From the NCBI RefSeq assembly GCF_028583425.1, contig NC_072793.1, positions 171,221,681 through 171,285,680 on the forward strand: a DNA stretch of 64,000 nt, in the 5' to 3' direction. Shown here piece by piece: positions 10,448-22,539 of this stretch. Source of the DNA: Eublepharis macularius (lineage: Eukaryota; Chordata; Lepidosauria; Squamata; Eublepharidae). The notes below the pieces were generated by a model that saw only the letters and a list, made by a program, of their open reading frames with translations, did no database searches and was not told the DNA's origin. Each line of letters starts with the position of its first letter. The first letter of the stretch is position 1. Position numbers and translations under genes: made by a program.

Positions 10448-12619
10448 TCAGTACTGCCTCCCGGCGCCCTGCTGATCTTTCTGCTGGGCCGGTTGCTGTG
10501 CCGGACGAGGCTTGAAGGGCCGACGCCTCCTCTGCTGTTGTGCGGGAGGGTAAGGCCGCTGCTGGTAGGCAGGATACTGCTGGTAGCCCGGCCGCTGTTG
10601 TTGGTATCTGCCCTGGTAATGGTAAGGGCCAGACCGGGGAGCGTACCGTGACCTGGAGGAGGGCTTGTCCGCTGGAGCCAGACCCAAAGACCGCGCCGTC
10701 TGCCTGTCCTCCTTTTTCTTCTTCAGGGTCTCGTCGGTGGACTTGGAGAACAGCGAGTCCCCTTCAAAGGGCATGCTCTCCACCCTGGAACGCACCTCTT
10801 GGGACAGGGCCGTCGACCGCAACCAAGAGTGGCGCCTGAGGACCACCGCAGAAGCCATCCCCCTAGCAGCAGTGTCAGCAGCGTGACTCCCAGCGTTCAT
10901 TTGCTGTTTAGACAGCCGGACAGCCTCTGTCTGCAACAGGGAGACGACAGCCTTCTGCTCAGGTGGGAGGTCTCGAGTGTAGGATGCCAACTTCTCCCAG
11001 AGGTACAGTTGGTACCCTGCCATGATGGTCTGGTAGTTGGCAATCCTCAGACCCAGCGAAGCTACAATGTACTGGCGCCTGCCCATGGCATCAAGCTTCT
11101 TGCCCTCTTTATCGGCAGGCACCGAGGAGTGACCCGATCGTCGGGGGTTGAACTCCTCAGTGACCAAGGAGGAAGGTGGAGGGTGCTTCACCAACGCCGG
11201 CCAGGTGCCCTGCTTGATCTTGTAAAGCTGCTCGATGCGCTTGGATGTTGGAGGTTGATCACAGGGCACCTGCCACACCTTCTCCACAATCTCCTCAATA
11301 CCCTCGAGCATGGGGAAGCCAACGTACGCCGGATTATCCCCATAAATACGTTTGAGGAGCTTGTCCTTGGTCTGGGGGACTGCCGAAGAGATATCCATCT
11401 CGAGAGCCTTGGCCATCCTTGCCATCTGGTCGGCGTAGATGCGGAGGTCCTCGAATGGCGAGTCCGCAGATGGCACTAGCTCCTCAGCTGGCGATGGTTC
11501 GGACCAGGACTCCGACTGGTAGCCGCCAAAGCTCTCCACATCCTCCTCATCGGAACCGAGCTGGGATTCCGGAACCTGGAGCGGAGGGGGAGCCCACGCC
11601 GACCTCGATGTCGAAGGCCTCGGTTCCGACGCGGAGAAGCCCGCAGGTGCCCCCTCCCATTGGCAACGGTATGGCGAGGGGAGGTAGGAAGCCTGTCGAT
11701 GCCGGGACGCAGTGGACCGGATCGATCGGACACTGTCCCCGGAACCATGCCGCTCACGACCGACCGGAGGTGGAGACGGACGGACCGGCGACGGACGGCT
11801 CCGACGAGGAGACGGGCTCGGTTCCAGCCTCGGCGACCGAAGGGCAAGCGATGGTCGGCTCCGACGGTGCGGGCTCGGCTCCGGCCCCGACGAGAATTCC
11901 GCGGGCACCGTCTTGAAGGCCATCGGATCCGGCACCGGCACGGAGATGGCTTCTGGCTCAGGGGAGCCCAGGTGAGGGGAAGGCGTGTGAGGAAGCACGA
12001 TGACCTCCTCCTGAGGAGCGGGACGCGGCGACCGATGATGCTTGGTCTTCTTCTTCTTCTTCGCTGGTTCCGAAGAAGACCTCGGAACCGACGCGCTCCT
12101 CGCCTTCGAAGGGGACCTCGGCTTCGACCTCTTCGCCTTGATCGGGATCGAACCGGTCGTCGGTTCCGACCGGGGACTCGGTACCAGGATCCTCGGTTCC
12201 GAAGCTGGTCTCGGATCCGACCTGGTAGATGACGCGCTACGGGGCGGCCGCACCGGTCCCTGCGCTGGAGAGGCCGCTCTCGACGCCGAGGTACTCGGGG
12301 GACGCGGTTTCGACCCCGACCTCGCGGAGGCCACTGAGCCAGCTCTTGAATGCCGTTCGGCAGAGGGGCTAGGGCCGGCCTTGGGGGAGGGCAACGGAGC
12401 GCCTCCGGACATGACCTTCTGCCACAGGGAGGAGTTCAGTCGGGCCTTGCGCTCCTGCCGGGCCTTGCTGGTGAAGCCCTGGCAGATCTTACAGGCCGAC
12501 ACATTATGGGTCTCCCCCAAACAAAACAGGCACAGTTCATGGCCATCGGTCTTGGCCATTTTCGTGTGGCATTGGAGGCAATGCTTGAAGAGAGCCTTTG
12601 AGGCCATCTTCAGGGGCAC
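10448..12619 (-). mobile_element. DIRS ORF1 (gag-like) frame
   Basis: The frame is 723 codons and the first in the element. An N-terminal Cys/His cluster (CLQCHTKM, LCLFCLGETH, CKICQGF) is followed by a long low-complexity Ser/Pro/Arg-rich middle. A more ordered region follows (about residues 400-620), then a Tyr/Gln/Arg-rich tail (YQQYPAYQQRPYPP, RRRRPFKPRPAQQ). The role is inferred from position: DIRS ORF1 is assumed to be the nucleocapsid-like protein. The long open frames on the opposite strand here are shadows of its skewed codon use. Confidence 0.85.
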
Positions 12620-12793
12620 GCGAAAGGAAGGTCAAAAACAGTCCGAGTCAAATTACCGAGTCCACAACAAAGTCCAAAACGAGATCCGAAGAATAGTCGA
12701 GGTCACGAAGTCCGAAGTCAAAAGCCAAGCAATCAGTCAGAATAAAGCACGAAGCACAAAAAAGCACAGAGCAACAAAGCTCACGTTCTCTCC

Positions 12794-12985
12794 AAGCGGC
12801 GGCAAGAAGAGAACTGAGGGAAGGGGCCGTTGGTCGCTGGAGGATCACGTGACCGTTTGGGCGGGAAAACGGTCGCTGAGGCGCGCGACAAACGGCCCCT
12901 TCGGAGCCATGGAAGCTCTAGAAAATTCTCCGGCGGCTGGCCTGCGCCTGCGCAGTCCCCATGTGTGGAGGCACAGAAGAACGAA
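12794..12985. repeat. DIRS right inverted terminal repeat
   Basis: Inverse of about 6918-7113. As transcribed (minus strand) this is the 5' end of the element; ORF1 starts about 175 bp inside it. Confidence 0.9.
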
Positions 12986-12991
12986 GATGAA

Positions 12992-13430
12992 CTGTGAAAG
13001 TTGGGCAATGAAGAAAACTGATAGGAAGGAAATTAATTCATTTGAAATGTGGAGCTGGAGGAGAGTTTTACAAATACCATGGGTGGCCAAAAAGACAAAT
13101 TAAGTGGGTTCTGGATCTAATCAAGACTGAATTCTCCCTAGAAGCTAAAATGACAAACTGAGGTTATCATCATATTTGGTCACATCATGAGAAGACAAGA
13201 ATCATTGGAAAAGACAATAGTGCTAGGAAAAGTGGAAGGCTGTAGGAAAAGAGGAAGACCCCAAAGGAAATGGATTGATTTAATAAAGGAAGCCACAGCC
13301 TTCAGTTGGCAAGACCTGAGTAAGGCTGTTAATGACAGGACAATTTGGAGGTCATTAATTCATAGGGTTGCCAAAAGTCAGAAGCACATAACACACATGA
13401 ATAAATTACACGGGTTTTGTTTTCAGATTC
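12992..13430 (+). mobile_element. RTE-BovB LINE, C-terminal RT remnant
   Basis: The first frame reads CESWAMKKTDRKEINSFEMW then SWRRVLQIPW. A second frame, after a frameshift and stops, reads MRRQESLEKTIVLGKVEGC...RGRPQRKW...WRSLIHRVAKSQ. These are the characteristic final blocks of BovB reverse transcriptase (consensus CESWT.KK...FE.W.WRR and GK.EG.RRRGR). It is 5'-truncated, beginning exactly where the DIRS element ends. The plus orientation is opposite to the DIRS. Confidence 0.85.
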
Positions 13431-13554
13431 CACATAGGCTAGGAAACAATGGGTTTAGACTGGAGTAACTCTGAATAGGATCACACTGTTAATCTCTCAG
13501 CCTACCTGCTACTGTCTTGTTGGAACAGAGAAAATGAATAATAATTGCCCTGCC

Positions 13555-13772
13555 TTGTCTTGGATGGCCTAGGCTAGCCTAATCTTGGCAGATCTTGGAA
13601 GCTAAGCAGAATTGGCCTTGATTAGTACTTGGATGGGAGACCACCAAAGAAGTCTAGGGTTGCTATGCAGAGCCAGGCAATGGCAAACCACTTCTAAACA
13701 TATCGAGTCTTGCAAACCCTATGGGGTTGCGACAAGTCAGTCGCAAACAGATGGTACTTTCCACCACCAAGT
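13555..13772 (+). repeat. 5S-rRNA-derived SINE (5S-Sauria type)
   Basis: The head matches 5S rRNA over its internal promoter (GATCTTGGAAGCTAAGCAGA and TTAGTACTTGGATGGGAGAC). A non-5S tail follows (GGCAATGGCAAACCACTTCT, GGGGTTGCGACAAGTCAG). It is therefore a SINE rather than a 5S gene. This SINE class is known from squamates. An antisense copy lies at 30425-30650. Confidence 0.88.
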
Positions 13773-15269
13773 GTCAGGTTAGCTTTCTAAGATCATTTAA
13801 CTCCTGGCAAGAGATTCACCTCAACAACATTTTAGGTTTGTTACTGAGCATATTACACAAGTAAATACTATTGCAGAATCTGTGCTTTGATTTTAAACCT
13901 TTATTAAAACATGAAGAGTCAGCATTCTTAACATTGACTAAATCATACCATCCATCATTACTACATAGATTATTAATGGAGAGTAATTACATGAGTCCAA
14001 GAAAGTTTCTTACCCCCAAAATAAGCAAATCACAAGCAAGGAACATCTGATCAAATCAAATTCTGTTTATGAGATTTTAGCATCCTCCTAGCAGCAGCTG
14101 ATAAAGTCACACACTAATTATCTTATTAACTTCAAACACCATTCAAAATTAGCTATACTTGAAATATTAGCTATACTTAAAATATGTGAAAATTGTTAGG
14201 TCATTCTTAGGTCATTCTTATCTTAACAAAGTCTAAATCAGTGATTAAAGGTTTATCATACATATGAGTATCTTTCGGCTCTCAACCAATAGACCCATTC
14301 TTAAATCGTATCTTTTATGTCTGTGAAGTTAGACATTTCTGTCATTCTCAGATGGTCTCTGCACCTGCACCTCAACACAGTATCTATTGATAAAGGTTAG
14401 ACAGCTCTTCTAATCTATACAAGGCTGTATAATTGTGTTACTCCTTTGTTTCATACCCCCTCTCCATTGTGGGTCTCTAGACTCCCTTCGTGGTGTGTCT
14501 AGCTGTGGGATCAGGCTAGCTCTATTCCTGCAGGCAGAAACACCTTCTATGAACTTTTTGGCCAAATCCAGAAACTGTTCTCCTTTATTTCTGACTATAT
14601 CTGTGACAAGTATCAAATGAAACAGGTCCCAATGGAAGCATAGCATGCAAAAGAGACAGGAGTGGTGCAGAGTTGCTTCGGATTACCTGCAGTCTTTATT
14701 GGAAGTCATAAATCTTTCTCACTATAACACGATTGTCCTCTAAATAAAAAGATTATTCCCCAAAGTTATTCTAAAGAAAAGCCATCTAATTCTAAGTGGG
14801 CCTGATGGCTTGATAACACTCATTCATTTCTCAAAGTTATAAGTCTAATCTCAACCCTTGTTTGCAATTTAAAAAGCAATACATTTTCTAGTTCTTCAGC
14901 TACATTAAAGAAATATGTAGGAATACATATGATTTACATGAATACCTGATTAAAATCATGGATATGCAACAGCTGTTTCCCCAATCCAGTATTTGCTCTG
15001 GAAGCTACTGCTGACTGGGGCAGGCAGAGGGTAAAGCTAGGCATCTCAAAATTTCACTTGTTTCTGGATGATGGCTGGACTTGCAGTGCCAAAAGTAAAG
15101 TGGAAAATCCACAAAATCTCTCTGCTATTTGCAAAGGAAACAAAGGTTTACTCACAGTAAGCCAGAAAAATGCTGGCAGCACAGACAGGGAGGGTGGAAA
15201 ATGCACCTCACCCCCGGATGAAACAACACTGGGGGCATCACTACTTCCCTCTCCTATCAGAGCCTGTGT
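13773..15269. other. Intergenic, nothing recognised
   Basis: AT-rich DNA with only short chance frames. A CT-rich stretch at about 14440-14600 has no domain I can name. No RNA gene seen. Confidence 0.4.
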
Positions 15270-15545
15270 GGGGTTGTGGTTAGAATGTCAGACTAGCATC
15301 AAGAAGATCCACATTTTATAGATATATGTGTTGTTTAGAATTGGGTGTTTTTTCTTGTTCTCTATGTTTGTTGTTTATTGTGTTGCTTATAGTTTAAATA
15401 AAGAAAATTTTAATATATAAAGACTAGATCCACATTTGAATCTCCACTTTGCCAAAGAAGTTTGCTGGCTGACTTTGGCCCAGTCTCACACTCTGAAAGA
15501 GATCTACCTCACAAGGTTGTGGTAAGGGTAAAATGGATTGGTGCA
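15270..15545 (+). repeat. tRNA-derived SINE, split by a 109-bp retroposed insert
   Basis: Head GGTTGTGGTTAGAATGTCAG and body TTTGGCCCAGTCTCACACTC are of the general tRNA-SINE type. Bases 15317-15425 are an insertion flanked by a perfect 12-bp duplication AGATCCACATTT (15305-15316 and 15426-15437). The insert ends in an A-rich tail containing AATAAAG, as expected for retroposition. Confidence 0.7.
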
Positions 15546-16879
15546 GAGTAAAGTAGGCCACAACGTGTCCCCATTAGAGAGAAAAAGGCAGCACAGACAG
15601 GAAAGAGAGGCAGCCTAACTGGACTGAGGCAGAGGAGCTGCTTTACAGGCTTGGTGGTAGAGCAGTCTAGTTTGGCCCTCACCATTGCCAGGGCAGCTTG
15701 ACTAGCTCTTGCCACTGTGCCTTCTGGCACATGACAGTGGAGCAGGTCTCTGCCATGGGCCACACTGCACAGAGGGAGATGTCTGCCCTGAAGAGGGTGA
15801 ATGACCCCTTCAAGCCGGCTCAGAAGCACGTGTGCCCTCATAGCCCTTGACATATGAACAGATGGTGGTGGAGGGTCTGCCCTATGCTGATGCAACACAG
15901 CATATGATGGTCCTTCCTTCTGAGATGCCATGGTATCGAGGCCCTGTCCAGTGGCAATATGGCCAACAGTGCCCCCTGGTGGGATACAGCGAGGAGGAAT
16001 GAACTGCCATTTAGTCAGAGTTAGATGATCTGGAGGGAAAGAGTTCAGAGAGAGTCTATGTCTGTGAGGGTGAGAGAGTTACTCTGAGTGAAGTAGTGAG
16101 AGAAGCCTGTGTGACAGAAAAGAATTCTGACTGGACTGCAGTTCATTCTGCCCCCCTCCCCCATTATCCAGTCACAGCACCGTTAATTCCCGCCTTTTCT
16201 TTCAGGCAACTTGCTCAGCAGGGAGGTCAGTGATGGGCCATTGGGTGCCGAGCTGCGCACAGGCTCAGGAACCACAAGCCCAACCTTCTCCTGGGGGAGA
16301 AGGACATTGATGCCATTCCAGGCCCATCGACTGACTCCAGTGACGCCTGTGTGGGAAGCACCCTGACACCCACACCACGGAGGGTGAACCAGAAGATGAA
16401 GGCCGGTCTCAGGGCAGCCACACCCACCTCAGTGGCTGCAGGGATGGATGAGGGTGGCCATGGGGCCACGTGTGGTAAAGGTGGGCCCTGCCAACTGATG
16501 TGTTGGTCTATATTGACCCCCAGGCTCCTTCACATTGACCTTCTCAGCTGGTGTTGTGGAACATCTGCTGACAGGACCAGGATGGAGGCCATGAAGGATA
16601 AGGGGAATCTGGGCACCTGGACCCAGCCTCAGATGAGGTGCTCAATACAGTCCCCAGTGGGGCTTGGGATTCAGGGCAAAGCACCCAAACTCAGCACAGA
16701 GCATCCCTCTACCCTCTTGCGCAAGTGGGCTACCCTCAAGAGGGAATGGCTAGAGACCTGGATGCATGCTGTGCCCTGGGGTCGGCAGTACATGAAGGGG
16801 CTCACAACAGCTTAGGAAGTGGCTACAGGGCACCTGGACATGGATCGCTGACAAGGCACAAGTCCCACGAAGCTGCCTG
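15546..16879. other. Intergenic, GC-richer, not identified
   Basis: Frames of up to about 155 codons exist on both strands, but none shows a domain, biased codon use or homology I recognise. It could be a decayed transposon. Confidence 0.35.
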
Positions 16880-17075
16880 ATACTGAAACAGACCCTTGGC
16901 CCATCAAAGTCAGCCTTGTCTACTCAGAGTGGCAGCAGCTGGCCAGGGTCTCAGGCGGAGGCCTTTCACATCACCAACTGCCTGATGTTTTCCAACTGGC
17001 GCTGCCAGGGATGGAACCTGGGACCTTCTGCATGCTAAGCAGATGTTCTGTCGCTAAGCCACAGCCCCTCCCTTA
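16880..17075 (-). repeat. tRNA-Ala-like SINE, antisense copy
   Basis: Read on the minus strand, GTGGCTTAGCGACAGAACAT...GGTCCCAGGTTCCATCC resembles the A and B boxes of an alanine tRNA. The SINE body runs on to about 16890. A sense copy lies at 21372-21500. Confidence 0.7.
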
Positions 17076-17640
17076 CGAACATCGAGGAGTTGCTTGTGGA
17101 CCTGTTGCAGCCATCCATGGCCTCAGACCAGTTCCTTGCCCATGCGGTCTCTTTCCTGCTCCACCAGAGGAGGTCGCCTAGTGTGCTCCCTAACTCTGCC
17201 CTTCCCTGGATGGATCTGGTTAGGGTGTGCCTGGTGCACGTGGCTGTCTGGCTCCCTTCCCCTCTTTTTTGTGCAGCTACCCTCATTCTGATGGAGGCCA
17301 ATGCCTTTAAGTGGATGGGATGTGCGCCATGGGTATGGCCCTTTAAGTGTGTGAGCTCTCCTCCTCCCAACCCTCTACCCATACGTATAAGGGTCTGGGT
17401 CTCCATGGCTGCTACACTGGGGTTGGTTGGTTCTGGCCTGTCCACCATGGTTGCAGCAGAACACTACTATGACAACACTGGAGCACACCAGCATGGTTGC
17501 AGACTGTGCAGATTCTCTTTAGAGAACAGAACAACAGCGCCACCGAATATATGATCGTATATGATCATATATATGATATATGATCTGCGCAAAACTTGTA
17601 GTCACCTTTGCTCTACTGTGTATTGTATGCATGAAACTGC
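17076..17640. other. Intergenic DNA downstream of KZNF gene 1
   Basis: No gene recognised. A short ATATGATC-type simple repeat lies at about 17545-17585. Confidence 0.4.
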
Positions 17641-17646
17641 TTTATT
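17641..17646 (-). terminator. Candidate polyadenylation signal of KZNF gene 1
   Basis: AATAAA on the minus strand, about 65 bases downstream of the gene's stop codon. It is the nearest canonical signal. Confidence 0.6.
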
Positions 17647-17711
17647 GCATTGCTTACTAATTTTCTAATGCAGTTTGGTTTGATGCTATATTTTCTATAC
17701 TGCAAGCATTT

Positions 17712-19345
17712 CTATGGTTTCCCACCGGCATGAGTTCTTTGATGGGAGGTAAGGTACGAATTCTTACTGAACGTTTTCCCACACTGGCAGCATGTATATG
17801 GTTTCTCCCCTGTATGAATTCTTTGATGGACAGTAAGGCTTCCACTTTGAGTGAAGGTTTTTCCACACTGCCAGCATGTATATGGTTTCTCCCCTGTGTG
17901 AACTCTTTGATGGGAAGTAAGGCTTCCACTCTGAGTGAACATTTCTCCGCACTCCAGACATTGATATGGTTTCTCCCCTGTGTGAATTCTTTCATGGACA
18001 GAAAGTTTTCCACTGTCACTAAAACTTTTTCCACACTCAAGGCATTTAAATGGTTTTTCCCCAGTGTGAACTCTTTGATGGACAGTGAATTTTCCACACT
18101 CACTGAAGCTTTTTCCACACTCCAGGCATTCGTATGGTTTCTCCCCTGTGTGAGTTCTTTGATGGGAAGCAAGGTGTCCACTATGAATGAAGCATTTTCC
18201 ACACTCCAGACATTTATATGGTTTCTCCCCTGTGTGAATTCTTCTATGAAAAGTAAGACTTCCACTCTCACTGAAGCTTTTCCCACAATCCAGGCATTTA
18301 TATGGTTTCTCTCCTGTGTGAATTCTTTGATGGGAAGTAAGATTTCCTCTTCGATTAAAGCTTTTTCCACACTCTAGGCATTTATATGGTTTCTCCCCTG
18401 TGTGAATTCTTTGATGGAAAGTAAGGTGTCCACTGTGAATGAAAGTTTTTCCACATTCCAGGCATTCATAAGGTTTCTCCCCTGTGTGAATTCTTTGATG
18501 GGAAGTAAGGTTTCCACTGTGACTGAAGCATTTTCCACACTCCAGGCACGTATATGGTTTTTCCCCTGTGTGAACTCTTTTATGATAAGTAAGTTTTCCA
18601 CTGTCACTGAAGCTTTTCCCACACTCCAGACATTTATATGGTTTCTCCCCTGTGTGAATTCTCTCATGGATAGTAAGTTGTGAACTCTGACTAAAGCTTT
18701 TTCCACACTCATGGCATTTATATTTTTTCTCCCCTGTATGGATTCTTTTATGGGAAGTAAGATTTCCACTCTTACTGAAGTTTTTCCCACACTCTGGGCA
18801 TTTGTATGGTTTCTCCCCTGTATGAACTCTTTGATGGGAAGTAAGGCTTCCACTCTCACGGAAGCTTTTTCCACACTCCATGCATGTATATGGTTTTTCT
18901 CCTGTGTGAATTCTTTGATGGGAAGAAAGGCTTCCACTCTGACTAAAGTTTTTGCCACACTCTAGGCATTTATACTTCTTCTCTCTTTTGCGAATTCGAA
19001 GGGAAGTAAGGTTCTTTGTCTGCCCAAAGTCTTTCCCACACTCCAGGCTTTTGTGTGTGTTCTTTCTGTTATGGGTGTCCCAATTAATATCAATGTCTGA
19101 TTCTTCAGGAAAGTTTTCTTCACTTGCAGTGCACTCATCATTGTCTTCTTTGCATACTTTTTGATGTAGCGGAACTTCGTGAGAGACATCATCTTGTAAA
19201 AGAAGAGAATTATTCCCCACTGTATATTTCCTCTCCTCCATTGTCAATGCATCAAAATATTCAGTGTACTCCTTCACACCTGGATATGTATATTCTTTGT
19301 TAGTGATTTTTTTTGTTTCATTCACTGATTCCCACACACTTCCTG
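17712..19345 (-). CDS. KZNF gene 1, zinc-finger exon (15 C2H2 fingers)
   Basis: Terminal exon of a KRAB zinc-finger gene. The acceptor is a pyrimidine tract ending TTTTTCAG, with the exon beginning at 19345 in phase 1. About 110 residues of acidic linker ([11 protein letters not shown]... onward) lead to one degenerate finger without its histidines ([14 protein letters not shown]). Fifteen regular C2H2 fingers of 28 residues with TGEKP-type linkers follow, ending in a terminal HAGGKP just before the stop. Fingers vary at the DNA-contact positions, so the array should read a long specific site; the target is unknown. The product is expected to be a nuclear DNA-binding protein. The frame is clean, but the upstream KRAB exons are damaged. 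The open frames on the other strand are shadows of the 84-bp finger repeat. Confidence 0.9.
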
Positions 19346-21371
19346 CTGAAAAAGAGAGAGAATGACTTGGCATGAACAAAGTAATGAAAAAGGCAGCCTA
19401 AAAATTCAAATGAACTAAACTGCTTTAGGTTTAGAGAATGCTTGGAGTCTGGAAACACTGAAAACTCTTGCTTGTGGACCTGGTGTTAACCAAGCTGTTG
19501 TCTGAGGTGATTAAAGGGAGAGTAGCATTTCACTAGGACAGTTACTGCCACACAAATCCTTCTCTGACTCAGATTGCAAGACAGAAATGCTTCCCCAAAA
19601 TGCAGCCACAAGCCAGTGTTTGCATTCGGGCAGAGATGTGGGTCCCACATTGCCTGATTATTTGCTCTTTGCTGGACCAATGTGGAAAAATGGAATTGTG
19701 TTAGTGTTAAAAAAAAAAAAAGTGCAGATTTTCTGCATGTGATGGTGGACCCACAAAGTGCAACTGAGAGGCCCACCATTCTGGGTATTTGGCATCTTGC
19801 CTTGCAGACAGAGCCAGAACATTTAAATTTGGGATTGTTTATTGGTTTTTCAGCCAAGTGCAAATAATTTTATATGGCTCTGCACTGCAATACAGAGAAT
19901 CAAGATAAAACCTGGGGCTGCGGTGATGGAGAGATCTTTTTATACAAAGTTCAAATATTGAGAAAATGAAAAGAGAACAGGGGAAGATCTTTTGGAAAAT
20001 GGCTTGACTATGCTTGTAAATTTTATGCTGCTGCCGTATCACAATAAATTTTCAAAAGACGTTTTCCTGAACCCAATTATTTATGCTGAAGAATACATTA
20101 AATCCATTGTGATTCCTCTTTCCATTGGACCATCTATGTAGTACGTTAAGCTTTGACTACAGTTGGACTTTTAATCTTGACCACGTGGAAGGGTGACATG
20201 TGACAGAAGTTTTCCCCACTAGAGCTAGGACGATCTTTTCTCACAGCTTCAGAAGGGCACCTCACAATTTGGGAACGTAACTCACATCCTCTCTATTCCC
20301 TTCCTTCCTTTCCTTTTATTCCCTTTAGAAGCTCATTAATTCATAAATCTTGAACAGCAGAAAATAGATATTCCTTAAAAGGTCCTTTTAGCCCTTGTAT
20401 CCAAGCTAAAAGGACCGAAGCATATTTTGTGACGGCTAAAATAAATTCAGGGTCCTTATTACTAAGCAAAGGAACCAGAGTTTCTGGAGCTTAAGGGGAC
20501 AGTTGGTTAAATAAAGGCTTAATATAAGAGATTTTTCCAAGAACCGACATTCAAGCAGAGCCACAAGGGCAAATTCTGTTGGGATGGAGCAAATTCAAAA
20601 ATCAACCCCGTAAAACAATTGTGGGTAAAATATTCCATCTTGAAAACAAAAAAGCTCTGCAGTATCATGGGATAGTAAGATAGTACATATGGGGGTGGTG
20701 GTGGTGGTATTGATTTTGGGAATGAAAAACCAAAAGAAAGGGGTGTCTACTCTCTTCCAGTATGATAAATGAGCAGGGGGCCCTCTTTTATAGCAATTCA
20801 ACATGGAAATAAAGAAGGAATGGGAAAAATAAAGGCTCAAGTTTATAATAAAAAAGGAGCCAGCCTCGAAAGTGATGGTTCCCTTGCCATTCGCCTCAAG
20901 ATGCCCCACCAGTAGTAGAAAAAGTAGCAGCTGTCAAGTTTGCATCGCCGCTGAACAGAAAAGTACTCCTGCCTCCCACAAGTGCCAGCTGTTCTCAGGG
21001 ACACGCTGCTACATCCGATTCATCTCTAGGCCAGCCTGTTTGCCCCTCTAACTTGGCCGGACACTTTTTCTGGCTCCCCTCTGCCAAGCTGTCTGCTCTG
21101 CAGGCCTCCCCTGCTCACACTGCTTCCCTCTGTGCATTGTTTTGGATACTAAATCGGCTTCCTGGTAGGCTACCCTAGATAACATGCAGTGGGCTGTGAA
21201 AACTAAAGAGATAAATCTTGGCTGCAATTTAAAATATGGTGGGAAAGCTAGGACAGCCTCTGCAAGATGCAGAATTTTACACTGGTATGCTCTGCTTTAG
21301 GGAAATATCCCTTCAAAATCGCTTAACACTGCTAAGTCCTGGGAAGATGAATGTGTTCACATGAACACTGT

Positions 21372-21500
21372 CTGGAGTCATGCCTCAGTGGTAAAGCACA
21401 CACTTAGCAAGCACAAGATCCCAGGTTCAATATTGGGCATCTCCAGTTAAAGGGATCTCATGGAAAACAATCTTGCCAGAGACCTAGAGTAGACACAGTA
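21372..21500 (+). repeat. tRNA-Ala-like SINE, sense copy
   Basis: TGCCTCAGTGGTAAAGCACA...AGATCCCAGGTTCAATATT has A-box and B-box spacing like an alanine tRNA, followed by a SINE body. It is a diverged copy, not a tRNA gene: the cloverleaf is incomplete. Confidence 0.65.
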
Positions 21501-21759
21501 CTTGGTATGGAGAAATGCCCTCCATCCTAGAGATTAGATTTACCTTCCACGAAATGAGACTACACTTTGTCCATGTACAGAAGCCCAGCTGCATGCTTTT
21601 ATCTGACAAAGAGGAAAGGCGTTTACGGACGGAGACAAATGGTTTATCATCTAATACTTTGGCTAGAATGTCACAATTAACTGGACAGAGACCTGGAAAT
21701 CAAGAAGGCTAGGCAACAGTTTCTTTGAAAGTGGCCTTTGGTAAGCCACTCCCCTCAGC

Positions 21760-21885
21760 TCCAGCTCCCCAGCTGTATTGTGAGGATAATAATAGCACTG
21801 ACTATGTTTATTGCTCTGAGTGGAGCACTAATCTGTCTAGAAGAGAGGTATAAAAGCACACCATTATTACTGTTACTGTTATCAT
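21760..21885 (+). repeat. SINE 3'-tail fragment
   Basis: ATTGTGAGGATAATAATAGC...ACTAATCTGTCTAGAAGAG...TATAAAAGCACACCATTATT; same tail as 6360-6495. Confidence 0.55.
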
Positions 21886-21959
21886 ACAAGAAGTGTTCTC
21901 CTTTACAGTTGCTAATTATTTGATTATCATTAGAAAAAATCCCAAACACAGATGCTTAG

Positions 21960-22215
21960 TACTTTCGGCAAGATGTAATTCATTCCCCACAGCTGAATAA
22001 ATAGGAAGGCTTAAAAGTATTCCCTTGACTGAAAGAAATTGTTCTTGTGTGTCTGGAGCAACAGAGAACATCTCACATGTGCTCTTATATTGTCCTTTGT
22101 TTACTGAAGCTAGGATTGATATATTGGGACCTCTTGTCAACTCTGATGTCCAGTACTCTCATAATTATATTATTTTGAACATTTGGCTGGTCTTGCGACC
22201 GTAATAAATGAATGA
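21960..22215 (+). mobile_element. LINE 3' end, same family as 35387-37665
   Basis: One frame carries CSCVSGATENISHVLLYCPL, a Cys/His-rich cluster like the one ending the 35387-37665 element (CWICPEEKVETVAHILIHC). Both copies then run into GACCGTAATAAAT at their 3' ends. This copy is severely 5'-truncated. The clade is not certain (R4/Dong-like is one possibility). Confidence 0.6.
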
Positions 22216-22539
22216 TTGATTGATGAAACTGTTGTTTTCAAATGATGCGGGGTGGCTGGAAGCTGTTCCTAGGTTTCTTGCATATGTTTTTAAACTATCT
22301 TAGTATTTATTGTTTATTGACCTGTTCCATTTCTGTTTTATTTATAATCCCAACCAACCAATGGTTGAAGGGATTGAAAATGAAATAAAATTATTGTTGT
22401 TGTTGTTGTTGTTATTGAGTTAGGAAGATTGGCAATGACTCTAGAAGCGAATAGACTAAAAAGGAGATAAGCCTTAAAGAGCTAAACCATCATGTAGGGA
22501 CTCCATGTCTTTTTTTACTTGGACAACAGGGAGAAGTCC

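Larger units (their letters stand above)
6890..12992 (-). mobile_element. DIRS-type tyrosine-recombinase retrotransposon, complete-looking
   Basis: Read on the minus strand (12992 to 6890) this is a whole DIRS element of about 6.1 kb. It has inverted terminal repeats (about 6918-7113 and 12794-12985) and an internal complementary region at about 7195-7330 that carries complements of both outer ends back to back. Three long frames follow in order: ORF1, RT/RNase H, tyrosine recombinase. DIRS elements use the recombinase to insert a circular DNA, so they have no integrase and make no target duplication; none is seen here. All three frames look whole, so this copy may be fairly young. The right end abuts a BovB fragment directly. 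Confidence 0.93.

Noticed and set aside
10799-13103. Plus-strand frames of up to 353 codons within the DIRS element
   Set aside because: Opposite strand of DIRS ORF1, caused by its skewed composition; only the last part (BovB, from 12992) is real.
13555-13772. 5S rRNA gene
   Set aside because: Diverged 5S head fused to a non-5S tail; an antisense relative exists, so it is a SINE.
16351-16815. 154-codon plus-strand frame
   Set aside because: No recognised domain, no supporting context, and overlapping frames of similar length; composition artefact likely.
17730-18965. Long plus-strand frames with a repeating protein pattern opposite the gene 1 fingers (and likewise at 38394-41075)
   Set aside because: They are antisense shadows of the 84-bp zinc-finger unit; no domain or start context of their own.
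21372-21450. Alanine tRNA gene
   Set aside because: A and B boxes are present, but the cloverleaf is incomplete and a SINE body follows.
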